Shown: positions 1-5,701, counted from the stretch's first letter. The stretch: 25,669 bases of DNA from CAYHPY01 sp964358485 (GCA_964358485.1 CAYHPY010000049.1:1-25669), one strand, 5' to 3'. Made by a program: numbers and translations. The notes: a model not told the origin generated them from the sequence alone.

Positions 1-2
1 AA

Positions 3-365
3 TCCGAGGTCGTGAAGGGCTGGGTGGCCCGCAGCGGGGAGCAAGTGGACTTCGTTCAGGTGTCGGCGAGTCCCTCGGCTCCGCCGAAGGCGGAGGAGGC
101 GAAAACCCCCGAGCCATCCATCGCGCAAGCCCAGGCGCCGGTCGCCAAGGAAACCCCGAAGGAAACCCCGAAGGCGGCTCCGAAAGACCCGCCGAAAGAG
201 CCCCTCCGGGAAACCCCGAAAGAAACCCCCAAGACGGCCATCCTGACCCCGAAGAAGCCCTTCAAGATCCAGGACCTGATCGCCCGCGAGATCGCGGAGA
301 TGGAGGACCTGGAGGCGGAGATGAAGGACGAGGTCCGCAAGCGGACCGGGGCGGGAGCCCCTTAA
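3..365 (+). CDS. C-terminal part of an unrecognised Pro/Lys-rich protein
   Basis: The frame is open from the first bases of the window to a TAA at 363-365, so the start probably lies upstream. A GTG at 12 is only the first possible start inside the window. About 120 residues are visible. The first 20 could be the end of a folded domain. Residues about 25-80 are a low-complexity linker with repeated KETPKETPK-type units, encoded by 12-base near-repeats around 147-235. The last 40 residues form a charged, probably helical tail rich in Glu and Lys. I do not recognise a family. Its last 104 bases overlap the end of the opposite-strand hydrolase gene. The Pro/Lys linker would suit a protein spanning periplasm or peptidoglycan, but that is inference. 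Confidence 0.55.
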   Translation, partial: SEVVKGWVARSGEQVDFVQVSASPSAPPKAEEAKTPEPSIAQAQAPVAKETPKETPKAAPKDPPKEPLRETPKETPKTAILTPKKPFKIQDLIAREIAEMEDLEAEMKDEVRKRTGAGAP

Positions 366-1185
366 GAAGGTCAGAAATGGCCCGCTCGTAGCGGGGGCTT
401 GAGTCGATGTAGCCTTCATCGTGGCCGCCCTGCATTTCCAGGAAGGCCTTGGGCTCGGCGGCGGCCGCGAACAGCCTTTTGCCCATCTCGAAGGGGATGA
501 CCTGGTCCTCGGGGCTGTGCATGACCAGCACCGGCCGCCCCACCCCGCCGATCTTGGCCAGGTTGTCGTAGCGGTTGCGGATCCAGGGACGGACCGGCAG
601 CCAAGGGAAGACCTCCAGGGCCATGTCCGGGATGGAGGTGAAGGCGGAATCAACGATCAGGGCGGCGGAGCGGCGCTTGCGGGCCAGCTCGAGGGACACC
701 CCGTTTCCCAGGGATTCCCCGTACAGAATGATGCGCTCCGGCGGAAAGCCCTTTTTTCCGGTTAGAAACTTGTAGGCCGCCTCCCCGTCCCGGTAGGTGC
801 CCGCCTCGTCCGGGGAGCCCGTGCTCTTGCCGAAGCCCCGGTAATCGAAGACCAGGACCGACAGGCCCAGCTTGTGGAAGACGTTCGATTTGTGGACCCG
901 GTTGGAGACGTTGCCCCCGTTGCCGTGGCAGTAGAGCAGGACCAGGCCCCGGTCGGCCAGGGGCCCATCGACCGCCGGCAGGAACCAGCCGTGGAGCGAG
1001 ATCGCGGGCTCCGGCGCCAAAGACACCTCCTCGCTGGGCATCCGGAAGGTCCGGGGCAGGACGCTGAACTCGCGGGAAGGATGATAGAGCATGGCCTGTT
1101 CGAACCGGTCCAGGCTCAGGCGCGCGGCGGCCGGCGCGCACGCGGCCGCCAAAAGCAAAAGTGTATAATGTCGGGCCTTCGACAT
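262..1185 (-). CDS. alpha/beta hydrolase, BEM46-like, exported
   Basis: A 307-residue serine hydrolase of the alpha/beta fold. The N-terminus (MSKARHYTLLLLAAAC) is a signal peptide, and Cys16 may be lipidated although the lipobox is weak. The oxyanion HGNGG lies at 87-91. The nucleophile is Ser158 in GESLG, the acid Asp227 in SPEDQV and the base His255 in GGHDEGY, so the triad is complete. This is the pattern of the BEM46/ABHD13 group of hydrolases; the substrate is unknown. The fold should end near residue 275. The last 30 residues are Pro/Arg/Ser-rich and are read antisense through the end of the neighbouring gene, so they look like read-on rather than domain. The start codon overlaps that of the divergent AI-2E gene, and no other upstream start is available. 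Confidence 0.88.
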   Translation of the reverse strand: MSKARHYTLLLLAAACAPAAARLSLDRFEQAMLYHPSREFSVLPRTFRMPSEEVSLAPEPAISLHGWFLPAVDGPLADRGLVLLYCHGNGGNVSNRVHKSNVFHKLGLSVLVFDYRGFGKSTGSPDEAGTYRDGEAAYKFLTGKKGFPPERIILYGESLGNGVSLELARKRRSAALIVDSAFTSIPDMALEVFPWLPVRPWIRNRYDNLAKIGGVGRPVLVMHSPEDQVIPFEMGKRLFAAAAEPKAFLEMQGGHDEGYIDSSPRYERAISDLLKGLPPRSACGPRPSSPPPGPPSPRSRGRSGPGS

Positions 1186-1196
1186 GAACCCTTATA
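1164..1196. promoter_or_regulatory. interleaved divergent -10 boxes around overlapping start codons
   Basis: The plus-strand gene starts at ATG 1184 and the minus-strand gene at ATG 1185-1183, sharing CATG. A perfect TATAAT (plus) sits at 1164-1169 inside the hydrolase coding sequence. TATAAG (minus) sits at 1196-1191 inside the AI-2E coding sequence, 5 bases before the hydrolase ATG. No Shine-Dalgarno precedes either start. I see no good -35 box for either, so these are suggestions from -10 position only. Confidence 0.45.
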
Positions 1197-2248
1197 CCAT
1201 TTACGCCTTGGCGGTTTCGGCGTTGGGCGCCGCGGGCCTGCTGGCCTGGGCTCTTTACGACTCCCTGTTTCCGATCTTCCTGGGCTTCGGGTTGGCCTAC
1301 GCCTTCGGGCCCTGCGTGGACTGGTTGGTCAAGCGCGGCCTGGCCCGGGCCGCCGCGGTCTCCTTGATCATGGGGGGCGCCGCCGGAGTCGTCCTGCTGG
1401 CGCTGGCGCTCGTCATCCCCGGCCTGGTTCGCGAGGCCGGCGACCTGGCCCTAAACCTCCCCAATTACCTCAAGGTGGCCCTGGACCGACTCTCGGCCGC
1501 GGCGCTGGAGTACGGCATCCCCTTTCCGGCGGGGCGCGAGGAGCTGTTGGTCAAGCTTCGGGAGCGGATCGGGACGATCTCCTGGGGGGCCCTGTCCCCG
1601 TTCGGGAGCTTCGCCGCCCGCTTTTTTTCCGGCGCGGCCGGGATGCTGGTGGGGGTCCTCAACCTCTTGGTGGTTCCGGTGGTGTTCTACTACTTTCTCC
1701 TGGACATGCCCCGGATCCGCAAGCGGGTCCTGGAATTGGCGCCTCCCGGCCGTCGTGCGGCGCTTTCCTTCCGGCTCGGGGAAGCCGACCGGGTGTTTTC
1801 CGGCTACCTTCGGGGGCAGATGTCGGTGGCTTTGATCCTGGCGGGGCTTTACGCCGTGGGCCTGGCCTTGGTCGGCATCCGATTCGGGGTGGTTATCGGG
1901 GTGGCCGCGGGCCTGCTCAACATCGTTCCCTATGTCGGGGTGCTCACGGGCTTGGTCCTTTCCCTGATCATGGCCGCCGTGGACCAATCCGCCTGGACCG
2001 GCCTGGCGGGGGTGTTGGCGGTTTTTGGCGTCTGCCAGGTCCTGGAGGGCTTTTACATCACGCCCAAGATCGTGGGGGACAAGGTCGGGCTCTCCCCGAT
2101 GGAAACCATCATCGCCCTGATCTTGGGGGGGGAATTGGGCGGCCTGCTCGGGCTGGTCCTGGCCATTCCCGTGGCCGGGTGCCTCAAGGTGTACGCGGGG
2201 GACGCCCTGGACTTCTACCGGGAAACGGCATTTTACCGCGAAGGCTGA
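1184..2248 (+). CDS. AI-2E family transporter (PerM/UPF0118)
   Basis: A 354-residue polytopic inner-membrane protein of the AI-2E transporter family (PF01594). Paired N-terminal membrane helices (about 5-45) are followed by another near 60-85. A soluble, amphipathic middle (90-150) precedes a C-terminal run of membrane helices. Family hallmarks are NIVPYVG near 245-252 and the closing GDKVGLSPMETIIALILGGELGGLLG stretch (split here only by reading; about residues 305-330). Members export small molecules or act in Na+/H+ exchange, and the name does not prove autoinducer transport. The length is normal. Start 1184 is the first ATG after an in-frame region and coincides with a TATAAT 14 bases upstream. 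It is followed after 38 bases by the OmpA-type lipoprotein gene, which has its own promoter-like signals. Confidence 0.88.
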   Translation: MNPYTIYALAVSALGAAGLLAWALYDSLFPIFLGFGLAYAFGPCVDWLVKRGLARAAAVSLIMGGAAGVVLLALALVIPGLVREAGDLALNLPNYLKVALDRLSAAALEYGIPFPAGREELLVKLRERIGTISWGALSPFGSFAARFFSGAAGMLVGVLNLLVVPVVFYYFLLDMPRIRKRVLELAPPGRRAALSFRLGEADRVFSGYLRGQMSVALILAGLYAVGLALVGIRFGVVIGVAAGLLNIVPYVGVLTGLVLSLIMAAVDQSAWTGLAGVLAVFGVCQVLEGFYITPKIVGDKVGLSPMETIIALILGGELGGLLGLVLAIPVAGCLKVYAGDALDFYRETAFYREG

Positions 2249-2282
2249 AATTGTAGAATGGGCCGGAAGATTTTAAAGGAGG
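2232..2282 (+). promoter_or_regulatory. promoter and strong RBS for the OmpA-family lipoprotein
   Basis: A -35-like TTTACC (2232-2237), a 16-base spacer and TAGAAT (2254-2259) straddle the end of the upstream gene. AAAGGAGG at 2275-2282 lies four bases before ATG 2287. It is the best Shine-Dalgarno in the window and fixes the start. Confidence 0.5.
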
Positions 2283-2286
2283 CGTT

Positions 2287-3273
2287 ATGAAAGGCGCGGC
2301 AATGGGATTGGCGTTTCTGGCGGCACTCTCCGGGTGCGTGAGCTCGGGGAAATACAAGCTCAAGGAAAACGAATTGGCGGATTCACGCCGGCAGTGCAAT
2401 GATTTGAGAAAGGAAATGGACGCCTCCAAGGCGGCCTGCGCGGACTCCCTGGCCGCCTCCCAACGCTCCTACCAGGGCATGAAAAACGAAGCGGGCGATT
2501 ACAGTTCGCGTCTGCAGTCCACGACCGAACAACTGGCCTCGGCCTCGGTCCAACTGGCCTCCGTCCAGAAGTCTAATAAGGACCTTCAAGAGACGCTCCA
2601 GGCCAAGCAAGGGGAACTTAGCAAGAAGGTTTCCGATCTCATCAAGGAGAAGGACGCCTTGAATCAGAAGCTGGCCGACGCCAAAGCCGATCACTCCGCC
2701 TTGCGCAAGGCCAAGGAAGACGAGGAACGCTCCCTGTCCACCCGGCTGGAAGCCGCCCTGGCCGAGAAGAAGGCTCTGGAGGAGGCCAAGGAGCGCGAGC
2801 TCAACGCCGTCAAGAACAACTACGAAGCCCTGACCGCCAGCCTCAAATCCGAGATTTCCGCCGGCGAGATCAAGATCACCCAGCTCAAGGGCAAGCTGAC
2901 CGTGAACATGGTCGACCGGATCCTGTTCGATTCCGGCGAGGCCGAGGTCAAGCCGGCCGGCCGCAAGATCCTGGACCGCCTGGGCGGGGTGCTCGTCAAC
3001 GTGGCCGACAAGGACATCCGCATCGAGGGGCACACCGACAACGTGCCCATCGGCGGGGAGCTCAAGAACCGCTTCCCGACCAACTGGGAGCTCTCCACCG
3101 CCCGCGCCACGGCCGTGGCTCGCTTTCTCCAGGACACCGCCAAGATTCCGCCGATTCGCCTTTTGGCCGCGGGCTTCGGCGAGTACCGCCCGGTGGCGCC
3201 CAACGACCGGTCCGAATCCCGGGCGCTCAACCGGCGCATCGAGATCGTGCTGGTTCCGCGCGACGCGCAGTAA
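2287..3273 (+). CDS. OmpA-family lipoprotein with long coiled coil
   Basis: A 328-residue lipoprotein. The signal peptide ends in the lipobox LSGC with Cys17. Residues about 25-210 are a nearly continuous coiled coil rich in Lys, Glu, Gln and Ala. Residues about 212-325 are an OmpA C-terminal, peptidoglycan-binding domain: a FDSGEAEV-type opening strand, IEGHTDNVPIG, AAGFGEYRPVAPN and the closing NRRIEIVL. Such proteins anchor the outer membrane to the cell wall, and the MotB/YiaD-like pattern fits that. The coiled coil could act as a spacer across the periplasm or as an assembly surface. Signal, spacer and cell-wall domain all point to the outer-membrane inner leaflet. It appears monocistronic. 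Confidence 0.92.
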   Translation: MKGAAMGLAFLAALSGCVSSGKYKLKENELADSRRQCNDLRKEMDASKAACADSLAASQRSYQGMKNEAGDYSSRLQSTTEQLASASVQLASVQKSNKDLQETLQAKQGELSKKVSDLIKEKDALNQKLADAKADHSALRKAKEDEERSLSTRLEAALAEKKALEEAKERELNAVKNNYEALTASLKSEISAGEIKITQLKGKLTVNMVDRILFDSGEAEVKPAGRKILDRLGGVLVNVADKDIRIEGHTDNVPIGGELKNRFPTNWELSTARATAVARFLQDTAKIPPIRLLAAGFGEYRPVAPNDRSESRALNRRIEIVLVPRDAQ

Positions 3274-3276
3274 GTA

Positions 3277-3298
3277 GCCCCGGGTCAGCGGGGCCCGG
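3277..3298. terminator. possible hairpin after the OmpA-family gene
   Basis: GCCCC (3277-3281) pairs with GGGGC (3290-3294), and CCGGG/CCCGG offers an alternative pairing at 3280-3298, four bases after the stop codon. There is no T-run, so it is not a classical intrinsic terminator. Confidence 0.25.
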
Positions 3299-3376
3299 CG
3301 GGGGGAGGATTCTCAGCGGCCGGCTCCAGGCTTTGGGGGGATCGGCCGAATCCCGGGGCTCGACCGTCGGTTTTCT

Positions 3377-3605
3377 TCAACTGGGGCGATGCCCCAGGCG
3401 CTCCGAGATCCAAACCTTGATGATGGACTGCCGCGTGACCCCCAACCGGCTGGCTTCCTTGTCCAAGGAATGAATCATCCACTCAGGAAAATCCACATTG
3501 ACCCGGCGGGGAGCCTCGTTTATCCTCTTGGCCACGGGATAGGTCGAGAAATTCGGAAATATCCTTTCCCTCGTCAAACCGCTTATCCAAATCCTTAGCT
3601 TTCAT
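3377..3605 (-). pseudogene. CopG/BrnA-type antitoxin, frameshifted
   Basis: Two minus-strand frames together rebuild a typical small antitoxin. From ATG 3605 the first reads MKAKDLDKRFDEGKDISEFLDLS, the usual N-terminus of the CopG_antitoxin/BrnA group. The second, ending at TGA 3377, carries RRVNVDFPEWMIHSL and DKEASRLGVTRQSIIKVWI, the ribbon-helix-helix DNA-binding half. The frames join if one base is removed near 3534, where CCCGTGGCC would become CCCGGGCC (minus strand). As written the gene is broken and would yield a truncated N-terminal peptide. The ribbon-helix-helix half could still be made if an internal start were used. In this family the antitoxin follows a BrnT toxin, but no toxin gene is present upstream. 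A short open frame ending in KYES overlaps the antitoxin start by 12 bases and could be the remains of one. A sequencing error is the main alternative. Confidence 0.75.
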
Positions 3606-3700
3606 ATTTGTCAATGAGTGCGGCAAAGACGCCAGCGGGCGTTTCGGACAGCATCGCCGGATCAGGATAGCGGGCGCTAGAGACCCTCGGCGTTCGCCTG

Positions 3701-3792
3701 CTGTCCGGCGGCCGTCCGGAGAATCCCGTGGTTCGACGCCGCCGTTGTTGCCGTTCCAGCCCTTCCGAAAACACGCAGGATTCTTTAGTCAA
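3701..3792 (+). repeat. island repeat, copy A
   Basis: This stretch matches 5391-5476 in the same orientation. A 29-base block (3713-3741 and 5403-5431) is identical. The flanks match imperfectly, with a 6-base insertion in this copy, and end in a shared TTCTTyAGTCAA-like motif. It lies just upstream of the broken antitoxin, as copy B lies just upstream of the HigBA-like pair. A weaker relic of the core (GAATCCCG, GG, TCGAC) is visible at 3348-3370. No convincing gene is present between 3606 and 4037. That gap holds this repeat, the 3848-3889 palindrome and the attC-like element. Confidence 0.7.
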
Positions 3793-3847
3793 GAAATTTG
3801 CCGTCCATCTGGACGCTAAAAGTCCGCCTCATTTGCCCCATCACGCC

Positions 3848-3889
3848 CCCTCTGTGATGTGTTCGTTATAACGAACACATCGCAGAGGG
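3848..3889. repeat. 42-bp palindrome
   Basis: Two 21-base arms meet at 3868/3869 around TTATAA with no loop. The arms start CCCTCTG and end CAGAGGG, with CGTTATAACG in the middle. The only mismatch is T3855 against G3882, which would be a G-U wobble in RNA. It sits between repeat copy A and the attC-like element at 3898-4020. There is no T-run on either side, so it is not an ordinary terminator. It may be a recombination end, an operator or a dimer-resolution type site. Confidence 0.8.
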
Positions 3890-3897
3890 AGCTTGCG

Positions 3898-4020
3898 CCA
3901 AGCGAATATGCAGACGCCGGCGAGAGCTCTACATGCCCGGCACTGCCCAAATTTCGGCTCCGGTTCCACTCGCCGGATGCTTTCGCCACGGCGCGCGTCG
4001 GGAGAAGCGCTTGGTTAGAC
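3898..4020 (-). repeat. attC-like foldable element (candidate integron site)
   Basis: One end carries GTTAGAC at 4014-4020, which reads GTCTAAC on the minus strand and fits the RYYYAAC box of integron attC sites. Nested complementary blocks follow: CCAAGCG (3898-3904) with CGCTTGG (4008-4014), GACGC (3913-3917) with GCGTC (3995-3999), and CCGGCGAG (3917-3924) with CTCGCCGG (3969-3976). The opposite box is degenerate. A 28-base stretch (3973-4000) recurs at 5554-5581 with 26 matches. The element begins 17 bases after the stop of the small membrane protein gene, as expected of a cassette. The call is structural inference. Confidence 0.45.
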
Positions 4021-4037
4021 ACACCATGTCCTGGGGG

Positions 4038-4484
4038 TTATGAGCGCGAACTCCTTGTCCCGACGTATCCAATTATCAACGCAGGACCAACCAAGATGGC
4101 AATTATTAGAATCACCGCCCTCCCTATCCCATTGTTCCTTCCAACCAGATCCATTGAGTGTACCAGTGGCCCAGAGAGGATGGCACTTAGAACGGAGGCC
4201 GCAAACCCCCTCGCTGCGCTGCGAGAGACAAGATTTGGGGAGCCTTCCCGGGTGAGATGGCCCTCGAAGAAGAACAGAAGGAAAGTAAAGCAGCCGGGCA
4301 GGACGACAAACAGTACGAAGGCACCCACTACCATCAACATGAGCGCTTTCCCTTGGGTCACACGTGGCAGCAACTCTCCCGTGGTCACAAAGGACCCGAG
4401 AAGAAAAAGTAGGGCAGAAATAGAGGGCGAATAGAATCCAGCCCTTACCCACGCGCCTGCTTGCCTCGGAACTTGCTCTGACAT
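4038..4484 (-). CDS. small integral membrane protein, unknown function
   Basis: A 148-residue protein with no family I recognise. Hydrophobic segments at about 19-37, 47-74 and 121-142 are membrane helices, and 92-108 is a weaker one. The first 15 residues are polar. A conspicuous aromatic stretch, FLLFFFEG, lies at 68-75. The gene is compact within inverted GTTAGACACA boxes: 4494-4503 before its start and 4014-4023 after its stop, leaving under 20 bases on each side. This is the geometry of an integron gene cassette read on the minus strand. No Shine-Dalgarno is obvious. The base composition is less GC-rich than the flanking chromosome, consistent with transfer. Opposite-strand frames here are hydrophilic and unlikely. 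Confidence 0.6.
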   Translation of the reverse strand: MSEQVPRQAGAWVRAGFYSPSISALLFLLGSFVTTGELLPRVTQGKALMLMVVGAFVLFVVLPGCFTFLLFFFEGHLTREGSPNLVSRSAARGFAASVLSAILSGPLVHSMDLVGRNNGIGRAVILIIAILVGPALIIGYVGTRSSRS

Positions 4485-4496
4485 GTGTCGAGATGT

Positions 4497-4577
4497 GTCT
4501 AACGGTACGGATATCCTGCGGGCGCTACAAGGCCGTCTTCCTTAAATGCGCCCGTCAGGTCTATCCAATGGTTCGCC
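4497..4577 (-). repeat. attC-like foldable element after the HigBA-like pair
   Basis: On the minus strand this runs from GGCGAAC to GTTAGAC and begins just after the higA-like stop. Nested pairing: AAC/GTT at the ends, GGATA (4509-4513) with TATCC (4562-4566), GGGCGC (4520-4525) with GCGCCC (4548-4553), and AAGG (4529-4532) with CCTT (4540-4543). GTTAGAC fits the GTTRRRY box, while GGCGAAC is only a partial fit to RYYYAAC. The GGCGAAC box recurs at 5355-5361. Confidence 0.45.
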
Positions 4578-4586
4578 GGTCCTTTC

Positions 4587-4931
4587 TCATGCATGACGTG
4601 CTGCCCTGGGATGGTCGTGGGCCAGGCGCTGGAAAACCCCGGGATCAATCTCCGCAACCTCCAATAGTCGCCGCGCAGCGCCAGAGGGTACTTTTTGGCC
4701 CTGCTCCCACGCCCGCACAGTCGAAGCCGTCACACTCAACAAGGAGGCGAAAACCGGCTGGCTCACGCCGAACCCCCGCTTCCGGAGACGGGCAATCTGC
4801 TCCTTGGACCACGGTTTTGCGGGCTCCGGGATATCCAATGTCGAAGAGCGCAACTTCTTCACGCCGCGAGCATGCTCAACGGCCTCTTCAAGACCCGAGA
4901 TAAGCTCCTGACCAAGTTTTGTTTTGCGCAT
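4587..4931 (-). CDS. HigA-like XRE-family antitoxin
   Basis: A 114-residue DNA-binding protein. Residues 1-40 form a variable, toxin-binding type N-terminus. Residues about 42-92 are a Cro/C1-type helix-turn-helix: SKEQIARLRKRGFGVSQPVFA followed by LLSVTASTVRAWEQGQKVPSG, the usual signature of MqsA/HigA antitoxins. It starts one base after the stop of the RelE/HigB-like toxin gene (TAAAATG). That toxin-first order with co-transcription is characteristic of higBA. The antitoxin should neutralise the toxin and, with it, repress the operon through the palindromes overlapping the promoter at 5269-5296. Its 3' end is followed by an attC-like element. Confidence 0.85.
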   Translation of the reverse strand: MRKTKLGQELISGLEEAVEHARGVKKLRSSTLDIPEPAKPWSKEQIARLRKRGFGVSQPVFASLLSVTASTVRAWEQGQKVPSGAARRLLEVAEIDPGVFQRLAHDHPRAARHA

Positions 4932-4932
4932 T

Positions 4933-5268
4933 TTATCTAGTCTCCCGCTTCAACTTCTCCGCAAAGGACTTTAAGATGCCTTTCTCCTCTGGAGAGATGT
5001 CATCCTTTTCCCCCTTGTCATAAAGGGCAAGGAGATAGGTTCGCTCCAATCCGGCCAAATCGAAATAAATTACCCGATATCCCCCACGCTTTCCTTTGCC
5101 GCGTCCGGCATCAGCGATTCGCAGTTTCCTGAGACCACCTGTCCCCTGAATTACTCGGCCGGCCTCGGGATTTTTGAGCAATTCTATCTGAATGCGAGGC
5201 AAAACATCCGCCCCCTCCCTGTCGACTCGTCTTGAAAAGGATGAGACCTCGACGAAGGTTCGCTTCAT
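4933..5268 (-). CDS. RelE/HigB-family toxin
   Basis: A 111-residue protein of the RelE/HigB2 group, ribosome-dependent mRNA interferases. The characteristic block is GTGGLRKLRIADAGRGKGKR followed by GGYRVIYFDL (about residues 42-71), with a basic central strand and the typical C-terminal KDDISPEEKGILKSF helix. Length and layout are normal, and nothing is truncated. The start at 5268 lies 10 bases after a consensus -10 box with no obvious Shine-Dalgarno. It is the first gene of a two-gene operon with the XRE antitoxin. Location in a repeat-rich island suggests acquisition and maintenance by addiction. Confidence 0.85.
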   Translation of the reverse strand: MKRTFVEVSSFSRRVDREGADVLPRIQIELLKNPEAGRVIQGTGGLRKLRIADAGRGKGKRGGYRVIYFDLAGLERTYLLALYDKGEKDDISPEEKGILKSFAEKLKRETR

Positions 5269-5307
5269 ACTACTAAGTAGTATATACCACTAAGTGTTAT
5301 ATGTCAA
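5269..5307 (-). promoter_or_regulatory. higBA-like promoter with two palindromic operators
   Basis: On the minus strand, TTGACA (5307-5302), a 17-base spacer and TATACT (5284-5279) form a near-perfect sigma70 promoter. The palindrome ACTACTTAGTAGT (5281-5269) overlaps the -10 box and runs to the start codon. CACTTAGTG (5296-5288) lies in the spacer. The shared ACTTAGT cores are 17 bases apart, under two helical turns, as expected for autoregulation by the toxin-antitoxin complex. Confidence 0.85.
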
Positions 5308-5354
5308 GGGCGCAACTCGGATGGCCCAGCTTTCGCCGTGCATCCGCACTATCC

Positions 5355-5427
5355 GGCGAACGAAAAGGATCTCCGGCGCCCGCTATCAGGCCGTTCGGCG
5401 GGCGTCCGGAGAATCCCGTGGTTCGAC
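5355..5427. repeat. attC-like hairpin inside island repeat copy B
   Basis: GGCGAAC (5355-5361) and GTTCGAC (5421-5427) bound a hairpin. CTCCGGCGCCCGC (5371-5383) pairs with 5398-5411, which carries one extra unpaired base (T5405). An extrahelical base in the stem is a hallmark of folded attC sites. Boxes and stem are visible in the sequence; the attC reading is inference. Confidence 0.4.
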
Positions 5428-5476
5428 GCCGTTGCCGTTCCTGCCGTCCCGAAAACGCGCTAAGTTCTTCAGTCAA
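5391..5476 (+). repeat. island repeat, copy B
   Basis: The partner of 3701-3792, with an identical 29-base core at 5403-5431. It lies upstream of the HigBA-like promoter. The gap from 5308 to 5750 holds no convincing gene. It contains this repeat, the 5554-5581 block shared with 3973-4000, and the inverted repeats at 5489-5701. Confidence 0.7.
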
Positions 5477-5553
5477 ATTTTCATCCCCGGTGCCAGGCAT
5501 GAAGGTCTCGGTCCGGACCGAATTCCCATCTTGCCGTTTCCCGTTATAGCCCA

Positions 5554-5581
5554 CCGGATGCCTTCGCCACCGCGCGCGTCG
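5554..5581 (+). repeat. 28-base block repeated from 3973-4000
   Basis: It matches 3973-4000 at 26 of 28 positions, same orientation: CCGGATGC, TTCGCCAC and GCGCGCGTCG blocks. It occupies the same relative place downstream of the larger repeat. The neighbouring GTTAGAC box seen at 4014 is missing here. Confidence 0.65.
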
Positions 5582-5602
5582 AACTATTGAGTAAGTTGGT
5601 CG

Positions 5603-5701
5603 GTGTATCTTGGGGTGCTGCTTGAATTATAGAGCCAAAACCAGAATATTTCAATGCCTGGCACCAGGATACACTGCAAGTTGGAGCCGTGTATCCTGGG
5701 G
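5603..5701. repeat. inverted and direct repeats downstream of the purine permease
   Basis: CCAGGATACAC (5664-5674) and GTGTATCCTGG (5689-5699) form a perfect 11-bp stem with a 14-base loop. A third related copy, GTGTATCTTGGGG, is at 5603-5615. ATGCCTGGCACC (5654-5665) is inverted with respect to GGTGCCAGGCAT (5489-5500). The hairpin could terminate the minus-strand permease transcript, but no T-run follows. It may equally mark the island's edge. Confidence 0.6.

Noticed and set aside
874..2256. 460-residue plus-strand frame over the hydrolase and AI-2E genes
   Set aside because: Gly/Arg/Pro-rich shadow of two clearly recognised genes.
3729..3741. GGTTCGA stretch like a tRNA T-loop in both repeat copies
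   Set aside because: No matching acceptor, D-arm or anticodon arm could be found around either copy.
3595..3792. 65-residue minus-strand frame ending in KYES upstream of the broken antitoxin
   Set aside because: Most of it is translation of repeat copy A, also seen in copy B. Only its last few codons might be the relic of a toxin gene.
3859..4434. 191-residue plus-strand frame in the island
   Set aside because: Hydrophilic, low-information translation that runs through the palindrome and attC-like element. The minus-strand membrane protein is the better gene.
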